From a virus: a stretch of DNA of 26,718 nucleotides. The stretch is taken from IMG/VR virus record IMGVR_UViG_3300042861_000491, positions 1 through 26,718 of that record. The stretch is one strand, 5' to 3'. Positions 7,392-15,924 of this stretch are shown piece by piece; position 1 is the first letter of the stretch; each line of letters starts with the position of its first letter. The position numbers and the translations under genes were made by a program. A model generated the notes under the pieces. The model saw nothing but the letters and a program-made list of their open reading frames with translations. It searched no databases and was not told the DNA's origin.

Positions 7392-7583
7392 TTAATTAGT
7401 TTTTTTAATTATTTGTGTAGAATACCCACCTAAAAAAATAACTGCGGTAAGTAATAGTTTAGGCCATTCTTTTTTAGGGTCAAAACTAGTCCAATCAATA
7501 GTCATCCAAGCAGTTGCTACACCTACTATGCCTCCCATAATTGTAGAGACAACACTATGCCAATTCTTTTTTATCTTATCCAT
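7392..7583 (-). CDS. Holin-like protein, two membrane segments (63 aa)
   Basis: The product starts MDKIKKNWHSVVSTIMGGIV: a short basic tail, a hydrophobic segment at about residues 10-28, a polar turn with DWTSFDPKKEWPK, and a second hydrophobic segment at about 42-57 (LLLTAVIFLGGYSTQII), ending in KKTN. Small size, two helices, and charged ends facing the same side fit a class II or related holin. It overlaps a second 62-residue membrane protein by 13 nt. Such pairs are often holin and antiholin. The lysin and spanin are 3.5 kb further downstream. Topology is clear; the holin role is inferred. Confidence 0.6.
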   Translation of the reverse strand: MDKIKKNWHSVVSTIMGGIVGVATAWMTIDWTSFDPKKEWPKLLLTAVIFLGGYSTQIIKKTN

Positions 7584-7759
7584 GTTTTTACAAGAGTAAT
7601 TAATTTAGGAATATTTAATATTAAAGCTATTACACCAGATAATATTGTAATAAATAACGCTAGTAATTGAAACTCAGGTGTTAATACAAGTAGTTTCTCT
7701 AGTGTTAAAAATGTTGTTGATACAGCAAGTAAAGCAAGTGAGCTAGGCGGTTGTTCCAT
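7571..7759 (-). CDS. Small membrane protein, possible holin/antiholin partner (62 aa)
   Basis: Nearly the whole product is hydrophobic: a weak first segment at about residues 6-25 (SSLALLAVSTTFLTLEKLLV), and a strong second one at about 31-55 (LLALFITILSGVIALILNIP), then a basic end KTWIR. It starts MEQPPSS and overlaps the next membrane protein by 13 nt. The pairing of two tiny two-helix proteins suggests a holin with an antiholin or second holin. A TATATTTGCAAC promoter-like box lies 62 nt upstream in the gap after the collagen-like gene, so the pair may be timed separately from the fibres. Confidence 0.55.
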   Translation of the reverse strand: MEQPPSSLALLAVSTTFLTLEKLLVLTPEFQLLALFITILSGVIALILNIPKLITLVKTWIR

Positions 7760-7820
7760 TGTTAGTGTTTAATAAAAAAAATAAATTTTTTTATGTTTAG
7801 TTATATAAATAAAATCTATA

Positions 7821-7832
7821 GTTGCAAATATA
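7821..7832 (-). promoter_or_regulatory. TATATTTGCAAC motif upstream of the holin-like pair
   Basis: This is the extended TAnnTTTGYAAC motif in the 109-nt AT-rich gap between the collagen-like gene and the holin pair. The region 19-21 nt upstream is T-rich but has no TTTG. It has no GC-rich hairpin, so it reads as a promoter gap rather than a terminator. Confidence 0.5.
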
Positions 7833-7868
7833 AATAAAATTAAAAAATTAAAAAATAAAATACTAGTT

Positions 7869-8644
<776 letters not shown>

Positions 8645-8651
<7 letters not shown>

Positions 8652-8902
8652 GGAGAAGTTATATCTTTTACTTTATTTACAATATCGTTTAATTCTTCTA
8701 TAGTAAGAAGATCATAATTTAATTGGCCGTCTAAAGCCCATCTATATAAAAATACTTCAGCTAAAAATAGTATATCTACGCAACCTATGCTAAACTTTCT
8801 ATTAGATAATAAATTATTAGCTAGATTTGAATATAGTATGTTTAAACTATTTAAAGTAGAATTTATTTGGTCTTGAGTATAATTAACAATTACAGCATCC
8901 AT
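8645..8902 (-). CDS. Small helical protein (85 aa) linked to the collagen-like and Cys-rich genes
   Basis: The product starts [20 protein letters not shown] and is predicted mostly helical, with an amphipathic pattern ([19 protein letters not shown]) and single Cys residues at mid-chain ([14 protein letters not shown]) and at the very C-terminus (SPC). It overlaps the preceding Cys-rich gene by 20 nt and the collagen-like gene by 7 nt, so the three are probably translated together. Its stop is TAG. No family is recognised. It may help assemble or attach the neighbouring surface proteins. Confidence 0.6.
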
Positions 8903-9722
8903 TATTACAATAGTTAGTTAAATATTCAATAATATCTTGAGCTTTTTGGTATTTACCTAAATCTACGTTAGGTTGTATTGCCATATAAAGCATTACAGCT
9001 TCATATAATTTTTGAGTACATTTATTATCACAACTACAACTAGATATAGCTAATTTAGATATTCTACTATGTAGGCATTTATTAATTGAGAACGTGTTTG
9101 CAAAATATGCGGTAGAAGTATACCCTATACCAAATCCTATAGATACAGAAGATAAAATGGGTCCGTTAGCAGATAATGTTAAGGATCCTGTATTTACAGA
9201 TACTATGTCAAATTCATATATAGGTCCACTAACATTAAATCTAATTTTAGCTGCGCCTAAAAACGGAGCAGTATCACTAACTATTAATGTTGTATTACCT
9301 GTACAAGAGCATGTTACAGGAGTAGCATCTGAAAAACTAACATCGTACCTTGCTTTGTAAATACCGTCTACATAACTACTTCCTGCTAAAGCATTTAAAT
9401 CATAAGTAGCAGGATTTCCATTAGCTATGCTTTGAGCAGTAACAGAATTAAGTGCCCCTCCTCCAGGAGTATCTAATGCAAAGGCATATATTAACCCTTC
9501 TATTGTAGGAGTGCCGCTACCTGTATATACAACAGTTCCATTAGCTGTTAATATAAATAACTCAGATAAAAATATATCTGCTATTTCTCTTGTTCCTGTA
9601 GGAGTTTGAGCTGTTCCGTATCCTGTTAAATTTGTAGCGCTATAAACTCCAGTAGTTTCAGTTAAAACTATATTTCTATTAGAGTTATTAGGAGCTATTT
9701 TATGTTTTATTTTTAAAGGCAT
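8883..9722 (-). CDS. Beta-rich structural protein with Cys-rich C-terminus (279 aa)
   Basis: The N-terminal half (MPLKIKHKIAPNNSNRNIVL, then NLTGYGTAQTPTGTREI) is beta-prone and Thr/Gly-rich, typical of a virion protein. Residues about 141-186 hold a small Ig-like insert (NTTLIVSDTAPFLGAAKIRF...IVSVNTGSLTLS) similar in pattern to inserts in the 10738-12270 protein. The C-terminal 60 residues contain two Cys clusters: ISSCSCDNKC, and a final NNGCCNC. Between them a helix (LYEAVMLYMAIQ...KAQDIIEYL) resembles a tetratricopeptide-like hairpin. The Cys clusters could bind a metal or form disulfides. It lies 4 nt after the 9727-10662 fibre gene. Function is unassigned; virion surface is the likely place. 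Confidence 0.6.
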   Translation of the reverse strand: MPLKIKHKIAPNNSNRNIVLTETTGVYSATNLTGYGTAQTPTGTREIADIFLSELFILTANGTVVYTGSGTPTIEGLIYAFALDTPGGGALNSVTAQSIANGNPATYDLNALAGSSYVDGIYKARYDVSFSDATPVTCSCTGNTTLIVSDTAPFLGAAKIRFNVSGPIYEFDIVSVNTGSLTLSANGPILSSVSIGFGIGYTSTAYFANTFSINKCLHSRISKLAISSCSCDNKCTQKLYEAVMLYMAIQPNVDLGKYQKAQDIIEYLTNYCNNGCCNC

Positions 9723-9726
9723 ATTA

Positions 9727-10662
9727 TTAATTATAAACTCTTATTTCTACTAAATTTCCACTCAACCTACTATCTTCTAATGCTGCTGTAGCATCAAAAG
9801 AAAAAACATATAAATAAGAAGGGTCAGGAAACGATCCAACACTTGGAGCAACACCGCCATTAAATTGTACATTATTAATTGTAATAGTTGTTTTATTTAA
9901 TGTAAATAAAAAATTAGAAACTACACGATAACTTCCTGTACCTACATATTGCCACGTTAAATTTCCACCTAGTGTATTTTCTAATACAGTTGCTACAGGA
10001 TTGGCAATGCCAGTTTGGCTAATTAAAGCAACATAAGTTTTATAACTTGTTGCGTTTTTCCAAACTGTACCATCATAAGAACAAAGTGTTTTTAAAGTAC
10101 TATTCCAAACAGTTAAACTCTCAACTGGCGGTGTAATAACAGGATCGTTTATTTGAGCAGTAGTTTTACTAGGGTACAAAGTACCTTTTTCAAATTTACC
10201 GTAACCGCTAACTTTAACAATACTCAAAACATCTGCAAAAGACCCTCCAATTTGCCTGTTTAAAAAAAACCCACCATCATTAGCGAATAAAGTATATATT
10301 GTAGCAGTACTTGCTCCATCCCAAAGCCTATCATAAAAAGCTTGTCCTGCTAAAGTACCCTGTATAGTAAATGTTCCTGATGCAGTTCCAGGATCGCCTA
10401 TTAATAAAGTTTTACCAATTTTAATAACGTTATTACTAATCTGTAACTGACTAGAATTTCCTGTTACGTCTTTTACAGTTTGTAATGTACTAGTTATGTC
10501 AGTATTTAGTTTTAAAATAGAACTAGGTAAAGGTGGAACAATAGCAGCACCAAATTTTTCTGCCGTCATAGTAGAATCTACTCCTCCTATATTAACAGCA
10601 AGAGTTGCATTTTTAGTATCAGGTATAGTTTTTTCTATAAAATTTCCATTAATTGTATTCAT
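9727..10662 (-). CDS. Phage fibre protein (311 aa), shares end modules with the 4460-5947 fibre
   Basis: Residues 60-75 (LQTVKDVTGNSSQLQI) correspond to residues 32-47 of the 495-residue fibre. Residues about 162-205 (YPSKTTAQIND...SLTVWNSTLKTLCSYDGTVW) correspond to that protein's C-terminal module. A further domain follows, starting YKTYVALISQTGIANPVATV and containing LENTLGG, a module I recall at fibre ends in Bacteroidota phages. The N-terminus has a conserved 'NATLAVNIGG' segment. It is the first gene after a strong terminator and has its own TATATTTGTAAC box directly at the ATG, so it heads the accessory surface module. Confidence 0.65.
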   Translation of the reverse strand: MNTINGNFIEKTIPDTKNATLAVNIGGVDSTMTAEKFGAAIVPPLPSSILKLNTDITSTLQTVKDVTGNSSQLQISNNVIKIGKTLLIGDPGTASGTFTIQGTLAGQAFYDRLWDGASTATIYTLFANDGGFFLNRQIGGSFADVLSIVKVSGYGKFEKGTLYPSKTTAQINDPVITPPVESLTVWNSTLKTLCSYDGTVWKNATSYKTYVALISQTGIANPVATVLENTLGGNLTWQYVGTGSYRVVSNFLFTLNKTTITINNVQFNGGVAPSVGSFPDPSYLYVFSFDATAALEDSRLSGNLVEIRVYN

Positions 10663-10674
10663 GTTACAAATATA
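10663..10674 (-). promoter_or_regulatory. TATATTTGTAAC motif abutting the 10662 start
   Basis: The extended -7-like motif touches the ATG directly and lies just past the 10.7 kb terminator. A gene restarted after a terminator needs a promoter, which favours promoter function. The -33 region overlaps the terminator hairpin and lacks TTTG. If it is a promoter, the transcript would be essentially leaderless. Confidence 0.5.
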
Positions 10675-10683
10675 GTATTTTTA

Positions 10684-10719
10684 AATAAAAAAAGGGTAGA
10701 AATAAATTCCTACCCTTTT
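10684..10719 (-). terminator. Rho-independent terminator after the 510-residue virion protein gene
   Basis: On the minus strand a 10-bp perfect stem, AAAAGGGTAG / CTACCCTTTT (10710-10719 with 10690-10699), encloses a 10-nt loop and runs into a T tract (TTTTTTTATTT). It lies 19 nt after the stop. It is the strongest terminator in the window. Confidence 0.85.
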
Positions 10720-10737
10720 AATTGTTAGTATTAATTA

Positions 10738-12270
10738 CTATACTGAAAAATAACCGTTTGTACTATTTAGAACATTTCCTAAATTAGTTAATTGGCCAGA
10801 TCCAGTAGGTACTGCTAAAATAGCATTTAAAGACTCACCTGCAATAAAACCTTGTGCAGTAAAATCATTAACAAATGATGTGTACTGTAATCCAATAGTA
10901 GCATATTTAGTTCCAGCTACTGAATAGATAGGGAAATTATCAGGTAAGAAACTTCTATTTATAAATCCTGAGTAACCAGCAGCCCACAATTCTTTTTTGA
11001 AAATTTGACTGTAAGTACCAACACCTTCATTGTAAGTAGCAATAGTTCCTGTTACAACTGCTGAAGCGCTTAAATTAGTTGTAGGAGTTGCGTCAATTAG
11101 GAATGTAGTACCTGAAAGAATTGCAACAACTTTAGTACCAGCAACAAAAGCTCCAGTACCTGCAGTAACTGCAACAACCATTCCTTCAACTAAACCAGCA
11201 GTAGTTCCTACTGTAATTGTAGTTCCAGAATTTGTAGCACCAGCAGCAGAAACGTAATTAGCAAAAGGAGTACCAGCAGCAGTAGTGTATGCTCTAGCAA
11301 CAGTTTGGTTGTTTTGCATTGGAGTTCCAGACAAATTAACTGAGCAAGCTAAATTTAAAGTAGTATTAAACTGAGGCTCTAATACTTGAGAACCGTTAAA
11401 TCTGTTACCGTATTCAGTTACTCTAATACCTGAAGTTACACCTGCACCGTTAATTTGAATAGCAGTTGCAAATCCAGTTACTAAACCAGCAATTGAAGCG
11501 CCTAAAGCAATTTGTGTATTTACATAAGGAGACTCTAATTCAACAGTAGTACTTGAAACAGATTTTACTCTGTAAATAGCAGCAGTAGTTGCAGCAACAG
11601 ATCCAAATTTAATGTAAGCTCCAGCAACTATGTCTGTAGATATTACAGATAAAGTAACAATTGCAGAACCGTTAGTTACAGTTGCAGTTGGAGCAGAAGC
11701 AGGAGCAGAAGTAACAAAACTTGATAATACTTCAGAGAATGCAAAGTTTTGTTCAGGAACGACTAAGTTAGCAGGTAATAAAGCTTGTGAGTTTACGTCT
11801 TTAACAATTGCATTTGCGATAGCTATTGAAGTAGCTGAACCACTAGTTTGAAAAGAAGGCGTAGAGCTTAAAGTTGGAAATGGTGGGTTACCAACACTAG
11901 TATTTTGGATTTTAAATCCGTAAGTACCAGGAGTACCACTAGTTAAGTCATAAGTAGCAGTTACACCATCATATCCGGCAGTCCAAGCGCTAGGGATTGG
12001 AGCAACATATGCAGAATTTAAATAAGCTTTTCCAAAAGATTTAGGCGGAACCATAAAACTTTTGATGTTACGGCCAGCAGCAGCGCCTTGAGCTATCATA
12101 ATTGGCAACCCAGCATTTGCAGCGGCTAAACCAGTAGCAGCATCAGTTAAACGAGTAAACGCTCCAGCAGCTGATACTGAAAAAACTCCAATTTCTCCAG
12201 CAGCTAACGCGCTTGGAGTAGCAGCAGTTGTGTAAGATACGTTAGTACCTATTAAAACATTTTTTAACAT
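10738..12270 (-). CDS. Probable abundant virion protein with repeated Ig-like inserts (510 aa)
   Basis: An Ala/Thr/Gly/Ser-rich, beta-type protein starting MLKNVLIGTNVSYTTAATPS, a start pattern I have seen for major structural proteins of Bacteroidota phages. Two related inserts are visible at about residues 193-250 (TNGSAIVTLSVISTDIVAG...VSSTTVELESPY) and 343-397 (NSGTTITVGTTAGLVEGMVV...SGTTFLID). C-terminal sequence TYSQIFKKELWAAGYSGFIN is better ordered. The gene ends TAG-TAA and is followed by a strong terminator, as are portal and capsid. Its codon and residue use is far more Ala-rich than its neighbours, which fits high expression. In crAss-like phages an auxiliary capsid protein lies after the capsid gene and this could be it; a tail or decoration role is also possible. 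Confidence 0.6.
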   Translation of the reverse strand: MLKNVLIGTNVSYTTAATPSALAAGEIGVFSVSAAGAFTRLTDAATGLAAANAGLPIMIAQGAAAGRNIKSFMVPPKSFGKAYLNSAYVAPIPSAWTAGYDGVTATYDLTSGTPGTYGFKIQNTSVGNPPFPTLSSTPSFQTSGSATSIAIANAIVKDVNSQALLPANLVVPEQNFAFSEVLSSFVTSAPASAPTATVTNGSAIVTLSVISTDIVAGAYIKFGSVAATTAAIYRVKSVSSTTVELESPYVNTQIALGASIAGLVTGFATAIQINGAGVTSGIRVTEYGNRFNGSQVLEPQFNTTLNLACSVNLSGTPMQNNQTVARAYTTAAGTPFANYVSAAGATNSGTTITVGTTAGLVEGMVVAVTAGTGAFVAGTKVVAILSGTTFLIDATPTTNLSASAVVTGTIATYNEGVGTYSQIFKKELWAAGYSGFINRSFLPDNFPIYSVAGTKYATIGLQYTSFVNDFTAQGFIAGESLNAILAVPTGSGQLTNLGNVLNSTNGYFSV

Positions 12271-12314
12271 TGTTTTTGTTTTTTGTTTTTATATTTGATT
12301 ATTAATTAAGAAAA

Positions 12315-13409
12315 TTATTCATTAGTTTGTTCTACTCCTAAAGAGCTTTGCAGTCTACCTGTAGCTTCCATAGTTTCTAACATTAGATTAACAGCGTCTC
12401 TAACTATTTCACTATGAGTCTCTTCTGATAACTCACATGATTGTTTAGTTGTTGATGACATCAATCTTGGTTTGCGAATATACGATATTGCAATCTCTTG
12501 TACAACAAAAGCTTCTGGCCCTACACGTTCAAAAAATACATCTATAGAATCTGTATGTATAATAACTAAAGGTCCTTCATACGCATTTGTTTTATTAAAA
12601 GGATCTACTTGCATTAAATACACATCATCTTGTTGTGCAAACCTATTTGGAAATACTTCCATATTCCCATTAGATTCTAAATACGTTTTAGTATTAGTAA
12701 CTTTTGTAAAGATTAAAATAGGAGGAGTTGGGTATGTACCAATTACTGTATAATACAAAACTTTTGTATCTGCAGTTGGTACTGTTATAACAATATCTCC
12801 TTTTACATTTCTATAATTACTACTATATGCTACCCATCCTGCATTAACAAAATCAGTACTTTTATTTAACGTATCTACAACAGTTTGAATAGCTAGAGTT
12901 TTTTCTTGGCTATCTAATCCTGTTAAAGTTCCTACTGGTAGTACAACTGCAGAATCTAATCTTATACCAAACAACCCATAATCTGTTAAACCAGGTATAG
13001 CAGACAAATTAATTGTAATAGTTTTAAAAGTAACATTAGTATCAACTGGAGTTAAAGTTCCGCAATAATTATGTTTTAATCTACTTCTACTAGAAGTAAG
13101 AAACATATAGTCTCCAGGAAAATAGAATTTTAATTTATCGTTATAATCAAAATCTGTAACAGGTAACTTAAAGCATTTATCGTAATAATTAGGTACAAGT
13201 AAATTTTTTAAATCGTCTATTCTTTTTTGACTCATTTCAAATCCTTGTCTTTTAGGATTAGAAAGGGCCCCATAGCGTTGTTTAATAAATCTTTCTTGCG
13301 CTCTATTTAAAAAATAATCCTTTTCTTGAGGAAGAATTATTTCATATAGATTGGAGTTAAGTTTATTTAACTCCAAGTCTATATTTAAATGCATTTCAGT
13401 TATATCCAT
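12315..13409 (-). CDS. crAss-like head-tail connector/ring protein (364 aa)
   Basis: The product starts MDITEMHLNIDLELNKLNSN. Residues 24-75 carry LPQEKDYFLNRAQERFIKQR, then NPKRQGFEMSQKRIDDLKNL. I recall this 'E-D--LN-AQ-RF-KQRY...K-GFE-SQKR-DDL--L' signature from a conserved protein of the crAss-like structural block and of other Bacteroidota podoviruses. It is usually two to three genes after the capsid and assigned to the connector rings. The middle is a beta-rich region, and the C-terminus has an acidic helix (QSCELSEETHSEIVRDAVNL). The start overlaps the upstream stop as TAATG. Connector function is inferred from family and order. Confidence 0.65.
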   Translation of the reverse strand: MDITEMHLNIDLELNKLNSNLYEIILPQEKDYFLNRAQERFIKQRYGALSNPKRQGFEMSQKRIDDLKNLLVPNYYDKCFKLPVTDFDYNDKLKFYFPGDYMFLTSSRSRLKHNYCGTLTPVDTNVTFKTITINLSAIPGLTDYGLFGIRLDSAVVLPVGTLTGLDSQEKTLAIQTVVDTLNKSTDFVNAGWVAYSSNYRNVKGDIVITVPTADTKVLYYTVIGTYPTPPILIFTKVTNTKTYLESNGNMEVFPNRFAQQDDVYLMQVDPFNKTNAYEGPLVIIHTDSIDVFFERVGPEAFVVQEIAISYIRKPRLMSSTTKQSCELSEETHSEIVRDAVNLMLETMEATGRLQSSLGVEQTNE

Positions 13410-14287
13410 TATTTACCTGCTTTTGGCTGTTTTTTAAATTCTTTTAAAGGTATTCCAAATTCTTGTAATCTTGCTTGTAGCACTACATACTCTGAAGAGT
13501 TGTTAGCGTCTTTCATCCAAGCAATAGTACCGTCTAAACTACCTAAATTACTACTACCATTTAAGAATCTATTTCCTTCTTTTATTAATATACTAGCTTC
13601 AACCATTGACATGATTTCTGCTTTGTATTGTAAATCTTTATCAGAAACTATATCTAAAAAGTATTTAGCATCTTTTTTTACTAATTCACTTATTTTAAGT
13701 TGTTTCTTTTTAGAGGTAAGAGCTAACAATTCTGTTAAGCTTCCTATCTCAGGGTATTTAATAATTACATTTCTAATTACTAGATCTAGTTTGTTTTCAT
13801 CTTCAACTAACTTAGCAAATTCAACCATTGCTTTAGTTTCAGATTCTAACTCAGTAGATTTAATTTCATCTTCTGCTTCTGGATCAGTTATATAGAACTG
13901 TAACATTTTATTGTTTTCACATTCTTCTTTAGATTTAGCTGTATATGGATGCGATAGCGCCATTTTCCATATTAGATAATCTTCAATGTTTAAAGGCATA
14001 CCTTGAGAATCTTCACCAATCTCTAATTCTGCACCTTGAAATTCTATTTTCTTTCTTAGGTTTTTATAGTAATTTGATACTGCTACTCTAAAACCTACAT
14101 CTTTAGGATTAAGGTTTACAATTACTGGCATTAACAAATCTTCTTGTTCATAAGTTAAAGGTCTAAAAACATTACCATTTCTATCCATAAAACTAGACAA
14201 TACTACAACTGTTTCATAAGCAAAAGTATCCGGAAATCCGTATCTTTTAACTTGTTTTCTCATTACTCTTACTTTTCTACTTTTCAT
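13409..14287 (-). CDS. crAss-like conserved virion protein after the capsid gene (292 aa)
   Basis: The product starts MKSRKVRVMRKQVKRYGFPD, strongly basic, then becomes acidic and helical (residues 120-260, e.g. ELESETKAMVEFAKLVEDEN). The C-terminus returns to basic (KEFKKQPKAGK). There is no signal or membrane segment. It resembles the roughly 300-residue protein that follows the capsid gene in crAss-like genomes; its virion place is not clear to me. Its ATG lies 18 nt after the 3' end of the tRNA-like element, and no promoter box is seen ahead of it. Its transcript therefore probably reads through from the capsid unit. The next gene overlaps by TAATG. Confidence 0.6.
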   Translation of the reverse strand: MKSRKVRVMRKQVKRYGFPDTFAYETVVVLSSFMDRNGNVFRPLTYEQEDLLMPVIVNLNPKDVGFRVAVSNYYKNLRKKIEFQGAELEIGEDSQGMPLNIEDYLIWKMALSHPYTAKSKEECENNKMLQFYITDPEAEDEIKSTELESETKAMVEFAKLVEDENKLDLVIRNVIIKYPEIGSLTELLALTSKKKQLKISELVKKDAKYFLDIVSDKDLQYKAEIMSMVEASILIKEGNRFLNGSSNLGSLDGTIAWMKDANNSSEYVVLQARLQEFGIPLKEFKKQPKAGK

Positions 14288-14304
14288 TTTTCTTTAAAAT
14301 TTTG

Positions 14305-14420
14305 TAAGTGTTACAGGAATCGAACCTATGGCTACCGCACTTCTGCGTTGATCAATTTTTTGTTTAATGTGAGAATCGCTTAACCTCAGTACAGTTTTTT
14401 ATACACCAGTATGAACACTT
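14305..14420 (-). tRNA. tRNA-like element with perfect acceptor and T arms but non-canonical centre
   Basis: On the minus strand a 7-bp perfect acceptor, AAGTGTT / AACACTT (14414-14420 with 14306-14312), closes 115 nt. It stacks with no linker on a 5-bp T stem with the canonical loop TTCGATT (14313-14329), followed by discriminator A. A hairpin CGCA-GAAG-TGCG (14336-14347) could be a long variable arm of the Ser/Leu/Tyr type. The D region is a 4-bp hairpin with loop TGGT. A possible anticodon loop GTACTGA (anticodon ACT) has only 4 stem pairs. The length is about 25 nt above the usual type II tRNA, no CCA is encoded, and an extra AT hairpin is present. It may be a divergent tRNA, a decayed one, or an RNA-processing mimic. 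Confidence 0.5.
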
Positions 14421-14424
14421 ATTT

Positions 14425-14452
14425 AAAGTAGGAGTTTTTAGGCTCCTACTTT
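14425..14452 (-). terminator. Hairpin terminator or attenuator after the capsid gene
   Basis: A 10-bp perfect stem, AAAGTAGGAG / CTCCTACTTT, with an 8-nt loop starts 12 nt after the capsid stop. On the minus strand it has an upstream A tract, but only a short TTT before AAAT, so termination may be partial. This suits the absence of any promoter before the next gene. In the opposite direction the T tract is better, but nothing is transcribed from that side here. Confidence 0.6.
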
Positions 14453-14463
14453 TTATTACTTTA

Positions 14464-15894
14464 CTATAAACCAGCTACACACTGTAAGTCAATAGATGTA
14501 TTAAAACGTCTAAGAACTACTTGTCCTGTTTTTAACATGTGTAATGAACTTGCATCTTTATCTGTTGAAACAGTATCGTTACCTTGTAAGCTTGGAGATA
14601 CTTCATTCATACCTTTTACCATTGCTCTAACCATACCACGTCCTTTTTTAGTAACCATTGAGATATTAGAAACACCATCATAGATTGAACTATCAACAAA
14701 GGTCATACGATAAGATTCTAAAGGTAAACCAGTTTTAGGGTGGAATAAACCTTTAGAAGCAGGACCATCATCATACAAACGATTAGTTACAATATTGATA
14801 GTGTAACCATCAACGTGTTCGTAAGTATTGAAATATCCACCTAAACGTAATTCTCTACCTTGACCAGATACGAATTTGTTATCGGTTAACTTAATATAGG
14901 TTTGACCTAATAACTCAGATTTCATTGCAGCATCAAATGCGTCACGTCCACCTGTACCAGTAAACAAAGTAATTTGTTTGTTTTGAGCATCGCTCATACC
15001 AAAGAACACATCACGAATTGTTTGCTTAATTTTTTCAGCAGTTAACTCAGAATAAGTATCTTTGTTTTGGATTTGCTCTAATAAACCAGCTCCACGGATG
15101 ATAGGATTACCTTCTTCATCTCTTTCGTTGATTTGACCAAATTGATCACGGTTTGAAGTTTCATACCAGTAGTTAGATTCGCACTCTCTACGGAATGATA
15201 ATTGATGTTGCCATTCTTCAGTTGACCACCATAATTGAGTTTCGCCACCATTTTTATTTGGTAAAGCAATACCTTTTGCACTACGTTGTTTTACGTTACC
15301 TTCCCAAGCGTAAGATTTACGGATAGTAGAAACATCACCCCTTACTTTTTGAGAACTAGTAGTAGTAGACTCTGAACCTCTTGAACCCCAAGATGCTGCA
15401 GCGTACCAACCTAATGAATACAATGCTCCAGCAGCTAATTCACTTGCAGGAATAAATTCACTTGCAGATTTAGCACCAGCAATTTTTACAGTATACTGCC
15501 ATAAACCACCAATGTTTTTACGATCTGTAATTACTAAATGGTAGTTACGTGGAGAAATAATTGTGTATTTGTTAGGGAAAATACCTTCGTTAAAAGTAAT
15601 GTTAAATGAACTAAAGCCAGCACCAGCGTTAGCAGTTGATACTGCAGAAGCTAAAGGAACAGCTTTAAATAGACGACCCATTACATCATATTCAAACTCA
15701 TCACCTTCAATTTCCATTGTAGAACGAGCGCCTTCTGATAAAACGTGAAGCGGAAAACGATTATCCTCGTAGCCCATTAAATAGGTTAATACTGGAGTTA
15801 ATTTGTCTGGTTGAAGCATCAACTGACGAGCCAATGAGGCGTCGTTAGTTTTCATTTCTTCATTCCATGTTTGAGATGTTATTAATCTTGCCAT
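14464..15894 (-). CDS. Major capsid protein (476 aa)
   Basis: The product starts MARLITSQTWNEEMKTNDAS and is of HK97-fold size. Order (terminase, portal, scaffold-like, this gene), length and mixed alpha/beta make-up point to the major capsid protein. Visible features: an N-terminal helix region with LTYLMGYEDNRFPLHVL; a ready E-loop-like charged stretch (GDEFEYDVMGRL); a central aromatic segment (ETQLWWSTEEWQHQLSFRRE); and KQITLFTGTGGRDAFDAAM around residue 300, typical of the central A-domain of crAss-like capsids as I recall. The gene ends in TAG directly followed by TAA, and a hairpin follows. The fold is not proven by sequence alone, but no other gene in the block fits as well. Confidence 0.8.
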   Translation of the reverse strand: MARLITSQTWNEEMKTNDASLARQLMLQPDKLTPVLTYLMGYEDNRFPLHVLSEGARSTMEIEGDEFEYDVMGRLFKAVPLASAVSTANAGAGFSSFNITFNEGIFPNKYTIISPRNYHLVITDRKNIGGLWQYTVKIAGAKSASEFIPASELAAGALYSLGWYAAASWGSRGSESTTTSSQKVRGDVSTIRKSYAWEGNVKQRSAKGIALPNKNGGETQLWWSTEEWQHQLSFRRECESNYWYETSNRDQFGQINERDEEGNPIIRGAGLLEQIQNKDTYSELTAEKIKQTIRDVFFGMSDAQNKQITLFTGTGGRDAFDAAMKSELLGQTYIKLTDNKFVSGQGRELRLGGYFNTYEHVDGYTINIVTNRLYDDGPASKGLFHPKTGLPLESYRMTFVDSSIYDGVSNISMVTKKGRGMVRAMVKGMNEVSPSLQGNDTVSTDKDASSLHMLKTGQVVLRRFNTSIDLQCVAGL

Positions 15895-15924
15895 GTTTGT
15901 TTATTGTTGTTTTTTTTTAAATTT

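Noticed and set aside
12286-12296. A TATATTTG box between the 12315 and 12270 genes
   Set aside because: It is on the plus strand, pointing against every gene in the window, and no plus-strand gene follows it. The gap is almost pure A/T, so a chance match is likely.
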